A program made the translations under genes and the position numbers. Of a stretch of 64,000 bases of DNA, positions 26,220 to 36,793 are shown one piece after another; the stretch's first letter is position 1; every line of letters begins with the position of its first letter. The notes under the pieces are model-generated. The model ran no database searches, had not been told where the DNA came from, and saw nothing but the letters and a program-made list of their open reading frames with translations. Source of the DNA: Cladophialophora immunda (lineage: Eukaryota; Ascomycota; Eurotiomycetes; Chaetothyriales; Herpotrichiellaceae); contig NW_015622543.1 in assembly GCF_000835495.1 (NCBI RefSeq), positions 3,770,619-3,834,618 on the forward strand. Direction: 5' to 3'.

Positions 26220-27281
26220 TCACTTTTGTTCGGGATGAATGCCCGCTGGGACTAGTCGCCGTTGCCCTTCATCTACATCCTCGCTCAGCTGCGCGCCCAT
26301 CCATATGTGCTGACATTCGTGAATCTTATCCTCCAGCTCCGTGATCTTGTTCCCGGCCACGAAGAATACCTTGCCATTGATGCTTTCATCGACGACGGGG
26401 AGCAGCAGTGCATGCGCGACTCCCGCGGGACTGTTGGCAGGCAGAGTGCCCCACATGTCTACAATAGCTTGCGGCAACATCGGTGATACTACATTGACGT
26501 TGGCCTTGAGGATCCTAGGGGAAAATTTCAAGGGCAAGACTTACTTGTCATCCAGGGGGCTATCATGTTGATGGTGATGTTTTTGGATATCAGTCGCGTT
26601 CGAAATGCTCTCATGAGCCCTAGAAGTCCGGCCTTTGCCGCGCAGTACTGATACAGGGGTGAAGTGTCGATATAACTCGCCGCCGATCCCGTCATGATGA
26701 TTTGCGACCGCTTCCCAGGGGCTTTTGCGAAATAATGGACGGCGCATTTGACGACATATATGTGAGCGACCAGATTGACCTCGAGATTCTTCAAACTCGG
26801 GGCCTTTAACATCCCCGTTGCCTCGTCGATTTCTTCGTCCAGGAGGTTCTCCTGGTTGATCCCGGCGTTGGAGATTACGGCATCGATCTTTCCAAACTTC
26901 TTCCATGCTCCTTGGAACACCTGGAGAATGTTATCCCATTTGGACACATCGGTCTTGTAGAAAAGTAGGCGGCTGTCAGGCTTGGTTCTTAGGCGGAGAA
27001 GTCAATAAAACCGGGGGCCGTGTCACATACTCTGTATTCCTAAGCTCTGCTAACAGGTTCTTTGCTTCAACTTCATTCCAATCAGCCAGCGCAAGTTTAG
27101 CGCCATGCTCTAGGTTGGGCAGTTAGCCACCTGCTTTCCAATGTGGACAAGAGCACTGATGGGGGCCATCACCATATGCAAGCTTCGCGGTTGCGCGACC
27201 TATCCCCGTAGAACAGCCAGTGATCAGAATGGTTTTGTCTTTGATGTTACGGAAATCCACGGGCACTTCGTACGTCGTCAT
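26220..27281 (-). CDS. short-chain dehydrogenase/reductase
   Basis: NAD(P)-dependent SDR, 303 residues. Exons on the minus strand: 27281-27173, 27109-27031, 26973-26545 and 26514-26220. Rossmann motif TGCSTGIGR at residues about 22-30. The acidic ALADWN after beta-2 suggests NAD preference. AVISNAGIN is the NAG motif. The catalytic serine is in IIMTGSAASYI, and YxxxK is YCAAK in YQYCAAKAGLLG. All introns rejoin family blocks in frame. It closely resembles the SDR at 27910-29284, and the two are divergent across about 630 bases, suggesting an old duplication and perhaps consecutive redox steps on similar alcohols. Confidence 0.87.
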
Positions 27282-27909
27282 CTTTGGAAGCGTATGTTGT
27301 ATCCTGCGCCGCTCACGCGGATGATGACTTGAAGTTTCCGGCCTTGACTTGTACCGATGGTGAGCTGGCAGGTCCGGGACAGAGAAAACCTGGCCAGTAT
27401 TTCACAGAACTCAGACAGATGATTTCAACATAACATTAACAGGTATGAAGTCCTCTAAATTCAAGTTAATAGCCTTTGGACATCCCACTTACCCGATTTG
27501 TACAAATCTGGTCGATCCGGCTCCCGCTCCAAAACGTGGTTGTGCTCTGCCCATCACCCCACATTCTCGACGTTATGGTAACTACATGTTCGGCTCCCAC
27601 TAAGCTCTCTGCGAATTGCCTCTTGCCAGGCCTTCCCGTTTAGTCTCCGGGACCAGCACATGTTAGAAATCCGATCTCGGGCTTTGATTGCTCACCTGAC
27701 ACGTCATTTACAGCCAGGAAAGGTTCGAGCGCGGCGGTAGAAATACCATATATCCCCCGTGTTATCCCTGAGAAGGTCTCGGATTGATAGATGTCCACCT
27801 ATCTTCAGTCAAATTTCAGATACCTTACGCTGCGCGGAGCCGAAAAAAAAAGCAATCAGGTCATCAGAATATTAGTTGACTTGACTACTTCTTAATTATC
27901 TTCAACACA
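27282..27909. promoter_or_regulatory. divergent promoter region between two SDR genes
   Basis: About 630 bases between the start codons of two divergently transcribed, similar SDR genes. It includes a short A-rich tract (27842-27851) close to the plus-strand start. No operator could be named. Confidence 0.45.
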
Positions 27910-29284
27910 ATGGCCAAGATAGAGCTTCGGCAAGATCTTTTAGCCCGGTTGCGAGGCAAGAATGTCCTAATCACAGGTCTTTTGCAGCTCGATTGGTTTT
28001 GTGCTTGTCCAATGCTGACCATCTCATAGGCGGTGCTAATGGCATAGGACGCACGACGACGTTGTTACTCCATGGTTGACCGCTCCCTGTGATTAGATCA
28101 GAACGGATTGCTGACGACAGGAGAGCAGGGTACGGTGCAAATGTTATAATTGCTGATGTAGATGTCCAACGAGGAGAATCGCTCATCAAAGAAATCGGCG
28201 GGTTGTTTGAAGGTGAATTCCTTCGTCGAATCACTAGCTGACACGAGATCCAGGGCAGGCTGCTTCCAGAAGACAGATGTGACGGACTGGCATTCTCTCT
28301 TGGCTTCATTTAAATCAGCGTTTGAGAAGTACGGAAGTATTGATGCAGTCCTGGCAAATGCCGCCCTCCCTGAGCGTCCGCCGATGCTGTTTGACAATGC
28401 GGTTGACGAGAACGGAGAGCTGAAGGCGCCCGACTTTCGCCTGATAGATGTCAATCTGAACGGCGTACTGAGGAGTATATTATTCCAAACTCATATTTGG
28501 AAATTGGAGCTGACCACCGCAGCCGCAAAGCTTGCCTTGCACTACTTTGCCAAAAATCCCGTTCCAGGGGGTGCTCTCGTCATAACCGGCTCTGCTGCAT
28601 CGTAAAATCCGTGCCCTGGAGTTTCACGGTACGTAGCGCAAGCTAACCGCGCCAGGTACTTTGCCACGCCTCCGATAGTACGATATGGCGCCGCCAAACA
28701 CGCTGTAAGGCATAGTTCCAGGCTTACCAGGGCTCTCGAATAACAGCCAAGCAGCTTTTAGGAGTTATGCGTACCATGGCCGCAATGACAAGGCCTGCAA
28801 ATGTCCGCGTGAATTTAGTTGCCCCTTGGATGACAGGTGAGCTGCACTTCCAAATTATGGACTGCCTGGCGGGGCACGGTGCTGACACGAGAAAAGAGAC
28901 CGAATTCAGCTCTGAGGTCGTCGAGATGTGGAAAGGCATGCCAATCAACACTGCAAAGGAAGTAGCTGAAGCCCTCTGTTTGGCATGTGCTGATGAAAAC
29001 CTTCATGGTGAGTTTTATTTGTTTTCCCTTTTCTTTCGCTCCTGGGGGAGGGGTTATTCTCCTGCATTTCTGGCTAGTCACAACCATTTAGAAGTGAGTG
29101 ATTGATCTGGGCAGGTCGAGCGCTATACGTGGCGAAAGAGATTGTAGATTTCGAGTTACCTCTGCATGAGAATAGGAATGCTTGGATGGGCAAGGGGCAG
29201 GCCGACCTGTTTGAGAAGGGAAGAGAGCGACTCGCGGCAGGGATGGGTCTACCAACAGAACACCATCTTGATGCGGCCTCATGA
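27910..29284 (+). CDS. short-chain dehydrogenase/reductase
   Basis: SDR of about 320 residues, split into eight exons: 27910-27976, 28030-28074, 28129-28212, 28259-28474, 28523-28601, 28656-28704, 28755-29007 and 29115-29284. Cofactor motif TGGANGIGR is formed across intron 1, and VIIADVD after beta-2 suggests NAD. The NAG motif is changed to ANAALPE. The active-site serine is in VITGSAASYF, and YGAAK supplies the Tyr and Lys. A possible further 60-base in-frame intron (28837-28896, with a CTGAC branch-like site) would shorten the protein by 20 residues. Homologous to the divergent SDR at 26220-27281. Confidence 0.83.
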
Positions 29285-29773
29285 GGGAAGAACGGTAACA
29301 CCCTTTCACGGTGCTGTGTGTGCTCTGGGATGCTCCAGCCTTGCCTACGACACTGCCCCTGTCTCGGTCCACCTCCACATTCTGTGGTCATGGGGGCGGC
29401 CCATGAGTCGTTCTGTAGTATTTTGCCCCTGCTACTTCCCGTGGGGTCCTGCGATACTGTTTGTTGACAGTTGAAAGTTAACTCTGTACTGTGAGAACAG
29501 AGAAAGGCTATCCGAACCTAGTTAGGTCGCCTATTATGGAATACAGTCTGGTCAATACGCACGTCTATTGCAACCCACTAAGCCCCTCCTGGGGCATGAT
29601 ACACCCCCTCAATTCTACCCCAAACCCAGGTAACGGCATCCTAAAATGGTAGACTCGATGTGGGTTGGATCCCTTCCATGATAGGCAAGAAGATATAAAG
29701 GAAGGCACGCGTTCGCGGTCGAAAGCCCCAACGTCCTTAGGAAACCAAGTATCTATTGACAAAGTCCATCATC
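29285..29773. other. intergenic, MFS promoter
   Basis: Upstream region of the plus-strand MFS gene and 3' flank of the SDR. ATATAAAGG at about 29692 is a reasonable TATA element, roughly 80 bases before the MFS start codon. No other gene seen. Confidence 0.45.
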
Positions 29774-31574
29774 ATGGGTCTCGGTATCTTGGAACCCAAA
29801 ACCTCCCTTCAGCATGTGCCCGGAACCACATTGCTCGATGTCCATGATCAGGCGGCCGTCGATACAACGCAGTTCTTGAAGAAGGGCACCGGTCGCAATG
29901 CCCATGTCGTCTTGATCCCGCAGCCCTCCCATGATCCCAGAGACCCTTTGAATTGGCCTTTGTGGCAGCGAGATTGCATCCTTCTACTCTATGGTGCATG
30001 CACTATTGCAACGATTGGGTAGGTCGTGCTAAACATCAGACCCATTATATGATAAGACGTCGGACTAACACAAATCAGGCTTGGACCAATTCTCTCGCCC
30101 GTAGTTGTCCCCCTCATGATGGAATTTAAAGTTAGCTTTACCGATGTCTCCCTGTTGAGCGGATACAACTTGTGTGCCACTGGTGCAATTGGAATCTTTA
30201 TGGCTTGTTTGTGTCGAAAGTGGGGGAAACGGCCGGGATTCCTGCTTTCCATGACTTTTGCTTTCGGCGGCTCACTCTGGGCAGCTTGTGCGCATTCTTA
30301 TGGGTCACTTCTCGGTGCTCGTGTGATGCAAGGCTTGAGCATGTCCTTCTTTGAGAGTATCGTTTTTTCTGTCATTGGAGATCTTTACTTCGTGCATGAG
30401 AGAGGGAAACGCATGGCCGTCTACATCTGCTCCCTGTCGGCAATCACGAATATACCAGTCCTTGTGGCTGGTACTGTCCAAGAGGTGCTTGGGTGGCGCT
30501 GGATCTTCTGGATCTATTCGCTGTTCCTTGGAGTCTTGTGGTTGCTCTCAATCTTCTTTGGCTGGGAGACCGCTTTCAACAGAGACGCGATCTATGAGGT
30601 CGATGTTTCTTCCCACGAGGTACGTACGATACTGACCCCTTGACCTCTGATTCGAAGCTGATTGAATCGGGCAGAATCTGCACATAATCGAGGAAATGAA
30701 GGCCGCCGATGCCGAGGTATGGAATGATACGCAGATTGAACATGCTGATGAAGCCAACGCATTGGCCGGTCCACACGATTTTCCATGGCATCGGCGCCTG
30801 GCTCCAATCAACGGCACATATTCGCCTGCTCCAATCGTGAAGATGGCTATCTCCCCATTCCTAGTGGTGATCAACCCGGCGGTGATCTGGTCTGCCTTGA
30901 CAGTGGCCTTTCCCGTGCTTTGGGTGGTTGGTATCTCGCTTGTGACTGCTCAGATCTTCTCAGCACCACCCTTTCTGTTGACACCAAAACAGCTTGGCTA
31001 CATGTCGGGAGGCCCAGTTGTGCTTGGGACGCTGGCAAATCTAGTCTGCGGGCTCATCTCCGATTCGAGTGTGAAATGGCTGAGTCGCCGTAATGGTGGC
31101 ATCTACGAGCCAGAGTTCCGATTGTTCTTGATGATCGGCCTTGCAATCTGCGCGGCCCTAGGCTACTACCTGATGGGCCATGTTGTGAAAGTGGGAGGTA
31201 GCGTGGTCGCGGCATCAGTCTGCTATGGCATCACCGTGGCCGGATGTCAGTTCTCGGCTGTCTGCGCCGGCACATACATGGTCGACGCCTTCAGGGCACT
31301 CAGCATCGACGTTTTCATATTCACCATGATTTTCAAGAACTTCTTGTACTTTGGCTTCTCATGTGAGTTATCGTCTACTGAATTGCTTCGATTTGGTCCT
31401 GACCTTCACATAGATATCTTGAACGACTGGGTCACTATGCAAGGTCCAACATACTTTTTCTACACCGTCGGCGGTATTCAGCTGGGCCTTACGCTTCTCA
31501 CCGTACCACTTTACTTCTACGGGAAGAAGATTCGTGCCTGGTGGCATGTACAGCCGATCGCGCAGAAGTTCTAA
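29774..31574 (+). CDS. MFS transporter (DHA1-type)
   Basis: Plasma-membrane drug:H+ antiporter-like protein of 544 residues. Exons 29774-30018, 30079-30619, 30675-31362 and 31414-31574. The N-terminal cytosolic tail holds DPRDPLNWPLWQRD, the usual lead-in to helix 1 in fungal DHA1 transporters. GARVMQGLSMSFFES and DLYFVHERGKRMAVY match the conserved helix 4-5 blocks. A hydrophilic central loop (IIEEMKAADAEVWNDTQ) separates two six-helix halves. The final helix region YFFYTVGGIQLGLTLLTV is followed by a basic tail. It is at the end of the oxidative cluster, so export of its product or uptake of its substrate are both plausible. Confidence 0.88.
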
Positions 31575-32462
31575 GATAATCTATATGCGAGTGATGGCAC
31601 TGGGATAGAATTAAATTTGTCCAGGGATGTGATAGCCTCTGGCTGTGGCCTTTGGAATCAGAATTAGGCCGTCGCTACACCTAGGCGAAGACTGTGAGGG
31701 AATGGCAAAATGTATCAACTTCTCGCGGCTCTACCGGATTCTCTTAGCAACGTGCAGCCTGGGACCTAACCTTTCCCAATTGTGTCTTTTCTCTTCATCC
31801 ATATTACATTATCACCCATCTCATCTTGCCATCAGCTGGTCCGGCCAGCGTGAGCAAAACGGCAGAACTATTACTGATCGGCCCCCAGCAAGCGTCATTT
31901 CCTCGCTCGAAGAAGAGCGAGGAGTGATAGACTACTCCTATCCTAGTCGCAATGCCCAGAGCTCGATACACAGACGAGGCAGGCCGTGTCCGGGTCATGG
32001 CCAGCGAGAGTTAACAAGTGGCTGAACAGAGTTTACTTTTGTCTATCGAGACCTTAATATAGTTAATATCGTCGATTTCGTTAAGCGGCGCGAAATTTGC
32101 TGTAACCGTGGCTGATGAGAGCCACTAATTCTGGGTTCACTAACTAATTAGGCTAGTCGCCTTTCAACTCCTAGTGTGGGAGTCCTCGAAAAGCTCATGC
32201 CCATTTCGTGCCTTCCCCACAGAGCACTGAGTACCCCATACCGTATTCCCGACCAAAGAAGTATCCACAAGGCGACCACCCAGTTACCGCATTATACAGC
32301 AGCGTGGTCCTCCTATCCTCTGTTCCGGAAACCACCTTCGCGCATCGGATGATCCTTCAGTCTTTAAGTCAGGCACAAGTTTCCATGAAAACATCTCTTT
32401 TGAACAGATAGCTCCCACAGGACAAGCCTCGCATATACGCCTTCCAAGGCAAATACCACCTC
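31575..32462. other. intergenic, nothing assigned
   Basis: Nearly 0.9 kb without a supported gene, between the MFS transporter and the decayed reductase. Frames are short and mixed. Confidence 0.4.
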
Positions 32463-33725
32463 ATGCCTCACAAAGCTACCTGGATCAACGATGACGCAAC
32501 CCAGGAGATCAAGACAGTAGAAGGAGGATATAAGCCATCGGCCGAAGAGTTACTATTGAGGACAATATGCGTTGGCGTGAATCCAGGAGATTACAAGTAG
32601 GTGTCCTCTACCTTCTCCTCGTCTACCAGGTCCCTCGGTAGGTTGGACAGGAGAGTTCCCAGACATCTTGAATGGCAGCGTGATGTAGGCATCCCGAGGC
32701 TTTCGGTGCCGTCAACACAATCGAAGGCTTCGATGTCGCTGGCGAAATCGTTAAGGTCGGCTCCAAAGCGTCCGGCTTTCAGGTCGGCGATAAAGTTATG
32801 ACTTTCACGAGAGGAATTGGACCACGTAAGTCTTGTTTCTGATCCGGTGTCTGAAGCTCTTCTGACAGGAAAAAAGCTAAATGGGGAGGGTCTCAGGAAT
32901 ATTTTCTTGCGCTGGCAGCAACGGCCTGGAAGTGGATGAAAGTGTGTTGAGCGAAAACGAAGCAGCCACTATTCCCTTGACCCCGTGCATTGCATGCGAT
33001 GCTCTTTACAACCAAATGCAGACTCCTCTAGCCCTTCCATAGGAGGAGCGACGCGATTAGCCAATCCCTCTTTGAGGAGGACCCAGTTAGATCGGTATAC
33101 AGGCAAGTCAATTGAATTTGCGAAATTTAGTGGTTGCAACCCGATCATTGTACTGCCTCGCCATGCGTACGAGAGCCAGCTCAGTCACCTAACTATAACC
33201 ATCGGCTAACTATTTCACACAGCAACACGATTATCTCAAGGGCTCGAAAGCTCACTACACCTTTGATTGGCGAGATAAAGATGTCGTCAGCAAGATCAAA
33301 TCCATCATATCAGCCAACCAGTCTTTGAAACACGCTCTCGACTTTGTCTGGGTGGACATCGCACCTTTGGAAGAGGCCGTGGCTCCTGGTGGGTCAATCA
33401 TATTCGCCTTGCCGCTGACCGGGCCAAGCGCACACCACTGTGCTGAGATGGCTATCGCCGGCATAATCCATGATCTGAAAACATTCAAAAGCGACGACTT
33501 TAAGTTCCACAATGGAGATAAACATCATAGTCATCCAGGTTCTGGAAATTGAGAGCCATAATGGCTTAGACGATGGAAAATGTCGGTAAAGAGTATGAAC
33601 CGGCTAGGGTTAGGTATTTGTCCGGGAAAGGCATGTATGACGTTTTGGAGGCGTTTGAGTTGATGAGGGCGAACAAGATCAATGCATTAAAGGTAATATG
33701 GCGTATGTCAGAAACTCCCGGTTTG
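32463..33725 (+). pseudogene. decayed quinone-oxidoreductase / trans-enoyl-reductase-like gene
   Basis: MDR-superfamily reductase remains in correct order. The start MPHKATWINDD...VGVNPGDYK joins across an intron to HPEAFGAVNTIEGFDVAGEIVKVG and VGDKVMTF, and a second intron joins to SNGLEVDESVLSENEAATIPL. A stop then interrupts near 33042, while IGGAT continues in another frame. The Rossmann part FAKFSGCNPIIV needs a one-base change near 33152 to reach TASP..HDYLKGSKAHYTFDW. The C-terminal YEPARVRYLSGKGMYDVLEAFE is followed by MRANKINALK. At least two frame breaks argue for a pseudogene. Relatives act as stand-alone enoyl reductases beside fungal synthases, but none is present here. Confidence 0.65.
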
Positions 33726-34617
33726 TAGCTTACGAGAGAATCGAGGAGGTTCGATGTTTGTTCTGGAAAGCCGGACGAACCTATTTCCCTGCACCTTTTG
33801 CACCTTGTACACAGGTGTTTTCTGACAGAAGACGATCACATTGCCTACGAAGCACTATCTTACTGTGCTGGCAATGTCAATGACATCTAGAGAGTGAAAC
33901 TTGACGGGCACAACTTCATCGTGTAAGAGAAGACAGCTTTGAAGAGACGACGAGTTAAATTAAAGCGGCAGAAGTCTGAAGACAGACGAGCAAGATCAGA
34001 AATTTGAGGCAAAGAACGTCAGGGAGGCAACAATTGTGTCTAGCCAGCTATTGATCGACGTCCCGGCATGGCGAAATGCCCTGCGTAGGACATACGCAAT
34101 AGGTACTTCGACTTTATTCACGCTTTGCTCACCATCCATAGCTATGGTCGGTGATCAGAATGAATATGCATGGTTTGGAACTACCAATTTTCATTCATAA
34201 ATACAGAAATATAAATACAGAAATACCACTGCTTGAGAGCTTGGTGTCTTCCGTCCACCATCTGAGCTGATAAACCGCTCCATCCCCTCAGCGACGACAA
34301 GGTCGGCTTTGCTGATGATCTGGCACAATAGAAAGAAAAGCCTGATGCACAGGAATCGTCGTGCCAGCCAGCATGCCTCGCGCTGCAGGTGTGCACGGCC
34401 TGTGCTGCGATCTCGTCACGCTGTTCAGGATCAAGGGGTGACACACTTCTATATTCTAGAGACTAACCAGACGGCTGAGAGTCAGCACATCGTACGGTTA
34501 TCACTGCCCGAACCTCGAGCCATTCTACTAACCACAAAATTCTTTGCTGTCCGCATTTTCTCGTTTCTCCTCTCGCTTCTCTTGAGCCGGGACTCATTGG
34601 AAGCCTCTCCGTCTTCT
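33726..34617. other. intergenic, 3' flank of the peptide precursor
   Basis: No supported exon. It lies between the reductase pseudogene and the 3' end of the minus-strand precursor. A short imperfect tandem ATAAATACAGAAAT(A) unit occurs twice at about 34197-34225. Confidence 0.4.
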
Positions 34618-35012
34618 TCACTCCAGCCAGTCTGCGGTCCGAGCGCCCTTTTCGGAAGGGTCACGCTTTTCAAGCCAGTCTGCCGTCAAAGACCCCGTCT
34701 CGGAGGGCTCTCTCTTTTCTAGCCAATCTGCCGTCAACGAACCTTTCGCCGAGGGTTCACGCTTTTCCAGCCAGTCCGCAGTCAATGAGCCCGCCTCAGA
34801 AGGTTCGCGCTTCTCCAACCAGTCTGCCGTCAGAGAACCTTTCTCGGAGGGCTCACGTTTCACTATCAGGGCAGAGATTGGCTGAGGCCCGCCCTTTTGT
34901 CATCAGCAAACGGACACTGGGATAGAGATTCCTTTGGACGTACAATGATTGGAAGGCCAGCAACCAGCTGGACGCCTAACACAACGGCCAGAAATGCCGT
35001 GGAGGACCGCAT
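34618..35012 (-). CDS. Kex2-processed repeat precursor peptide (RiPP candidate)
   Basis: Small secretory precursor of 110 residues. Exon 1 is 35012-34944 and exon 2 is 34881-34618, with a 62-base GT...AG intron. A typical signal peptide (MRSSTAFLAVVLGVQLVAG) leads to a short propeptide (LPIIPISALIV). Five units follow, each preceded by Lys-Arg: four of the form EPSxxGSLTADWLE and a last one, DPSEKGARTADWLE, which ends the protein. Lys-Arg is the Kex2 cleavage signal in the Golgi, so five 14-residue peptides would be released. Without the intron, the reading frame stops before the repeats. This layout matches dikaritin-type RiPP precursors. No cysteine is present in the repeat units, which argues against an alpha-pheromone. 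A UstYa-family oxidase lies 1.8 kb away. Confidence 0.85.
34621..34854 (-). repeat. 48-bp tandem repeat coding for five core units
   Basis: Units on the minus strand: 34854-34807, 34806-34759, 34758-34711, 34710-34663 and a 42-base last unit 34662-34621. At protein level residues 4-5 vary (EK, EA, AK, ET, EK), while P-S, G, T-A-D-W-L-E and the Lys-Arg spacers are kept. Nucleotide differences are largely synonymous or confined to the variable pair, which suggests selection on the peptide. Confidence 0.92.
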
Positions 35013-35143
35013 GATGGTAGCGGGCTGCGGGACTTTGGAATTGGTATTGAAAGGAGGTGAAACTCTGGGCAAATATCAGTTTGATGTCGCTGGAAAGCTT
35101 TGAGAGACCGAGACGAACGGCTTCATCTCGATCATCTCGCCTC

Positions 35144-35149
35144 TTTATA
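35144..35149 (-). promoter_or_regulatory. TATA box of the precursor gene
   Basis: On the minus strand GTATAAAGAG lies about 135 bases before the precursor start codon, a usual TATA position for a strongly expressed fungal gene with a short leader. Assigned by sequence and position only. Confidence 0.45.
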
Positions 35150-35832
35150 CTCGAGTTCAACAGTGAGGCTCGGTATTTCCACTTTTGGCCAGTCCGTCCT
35201 ACCTGGGTAACGATATCCGTTCCTCGACGTCCTCCCAACAGTGGCGGTATCGGAGAAATCCTCCCGCCAACCCCCAGCACTGATCCCGTGCCAAATTCTC
35301 GACGTCGATACTCGGACGACGCTCAGGAATGGGTTTAGCACCGCTCTTACGATGCAGGTTGGTCTCCGTCTCTCACACTACAAACTGCACGACTCAATCC
35401 TGAAGGTATTCGGGGCATCGTTCCGGAGAGAGCTCGAAACTTCAGCGTCAGTAGGCGAGAAAGTGGAGAATCAGAAGGACGGTGGATCGGGGACTATACG
35501 GGGAAGTTCCTTAGATTTTGAGCAAGCCAGTCGTCGGTGGAAATCTACTCTGGAGTGTCGCCCAGGGGGGAGGGGGCGGGGTCATATGTCGTCGTGTCCC
35601 AAGAATCTAGAACATCTCTCGAGGAATCTCCCTCGACAAAGATGAGTAATTGATCAACAGACAGTCAGCACGTACTTTTCACCCGCGTGCAGCGGAATGT
35701 TGGCACTCACGGAGCACCGACAAGCATAGATTCTAGACGCTGCCAGGAAGTACTCTTCGGCTCGATAGACGTTAAAGTGGGATTAGCGGTATAACCACCT
35801 TCTACTTCGGGCTATGTTTTCTATCCACCGTG

Positions 35833-35865
35833 ATAAGCGCTAGGTCACAGTAATAAGCGCTAGGT
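35833..35865. repeat. direct repeat with palindromic core (candidate operator)
   Basis: Two exact copies of ATAAGCGCTAGGT spaced by 20 bases start-to-start. AGCGCT within each copy is self-complementary. Position between divergent precursor and oxidase genes makes a regulatory role possible; no known factor was matched. Confidence 0.5.
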
Positions 35866-36793
35866 TTGGAGTTCCCATGCGCCGTGTCTCCTTATAAGGC
35901 ACAATCCCCAGAGAGCTAAAGTCTTAAATGTTGGAATTGTTCATAAGCACTAAGGGTTCGGGTGCAGGGAGCGGTCCCCGCTCTCAGATCTGTCCACCTC
36001 AATACGGCTCAGATATCGATGAATTCGTATTCCGACTCCCGAGGGCCCAACGGTGTCCAGGCAAGTATGGAAAGTGACCAAAATGCATCGTTGTGCAGCT
36101 TGAGGAGAGCCATGAAATCGCTTGAGGCATGCTGACTCTATAGATGGCAGGAACGTGAAGCTGGTAACTTGGCATGACGAAGAAGCAGGATACCATTCGG
36201 GCTGGCTATCGCGTATAGTTAGTGCCCTTTTTCTCCTTGCGGAGATCACCTTTAACGGAAAAGTGAACGAAGCACGACGCATCGTATAGCGGTCCGTGCT
36301 TTACGTAAAGAGGATCGAGCTCTCGGCATTCCTTTCTGATTGCAGGTGCGTTGAGAACGAGGCGGTGAGTTCGAAGGTAAGAAGCTCAAGGAAACGGCTT
36401 GAGGTTGACCATCGACCGCCAGTAGTATTCAAAGAAAAGCCAGGGATGACACAAGCGCAGTCCTAGCTTGCGGTGCGTGGCTCGTGAGTGTACTGCAGCA
36501 TAGCAGGCGGGATCCACCATCCTTCGTCCAGTTCACGGCACCACCTCTGCCTGTACCTCAATGCGTCTTGAATTCCGAAGTGGTAACTTGTCTAGGTATT
36601 CGGGATATTGTGACCAGGTGTGGTATCGAGTCATTGCGTAGGAGGAGGATCGAGGACCCCAGGAAGCTTTTAGAGATGACTGTCTCCCCTGTGACAGACT
36701 GGCATCTCAAACATCCACCGCTCTTACCTTGCCCAGCCCCAAAGGCCTCTTTCCCTTGCTTCTGTAGATACAGAGATCTCATCTCGCCTCACA

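Larger units (their letters stand above)
35013..36793. other. divergent regulatory region between precursor and UstYa oxidase
   Basis: A 1.8-kb region between two divergent genes. No exon could be supported on either strand, although several open frames exist. It holds the precursor TATA element and a 13-base direct repeat ATAAGCGCTAGGT at 35833-35845 and 35853-35865 (20-base period, two helical turns), with a weaker CATAAGCACTAAGG copy near 35943. The core AGCGCT is palindromic. It may be the binding site of a cluster regulator (inference). Confidence 0.45.

Noticed and set aside
34482..34722. Plus-strand and other-frame ORFs over the repeat array
   Set aside because: They are shadows of the repeated minus-strand coding sequence; no signal peptide or domain in these frames.
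34618..34863. CRISPR-like array
   Set aside because: The 48-base units are contiguous, with no spacers, and are translated; the genome is eukaryotic.
34618..35012. Alpha-type mating pheromone precursor
   Set aside because: It has the same Kex2-repeat layout, but the units lack the paired cysteines and short Trp-Cys core of Eurotiales alpha-pheromones, and a UstYa oxidase lies nearby.
35241..36282. Additional RiPP enzymes between precursor and oxidase
   Set aside because: The open frames at 35241-35645 and 35950-36282 contain no HxxHC, tyrosinase or peptidase motifs and have no splice partners.
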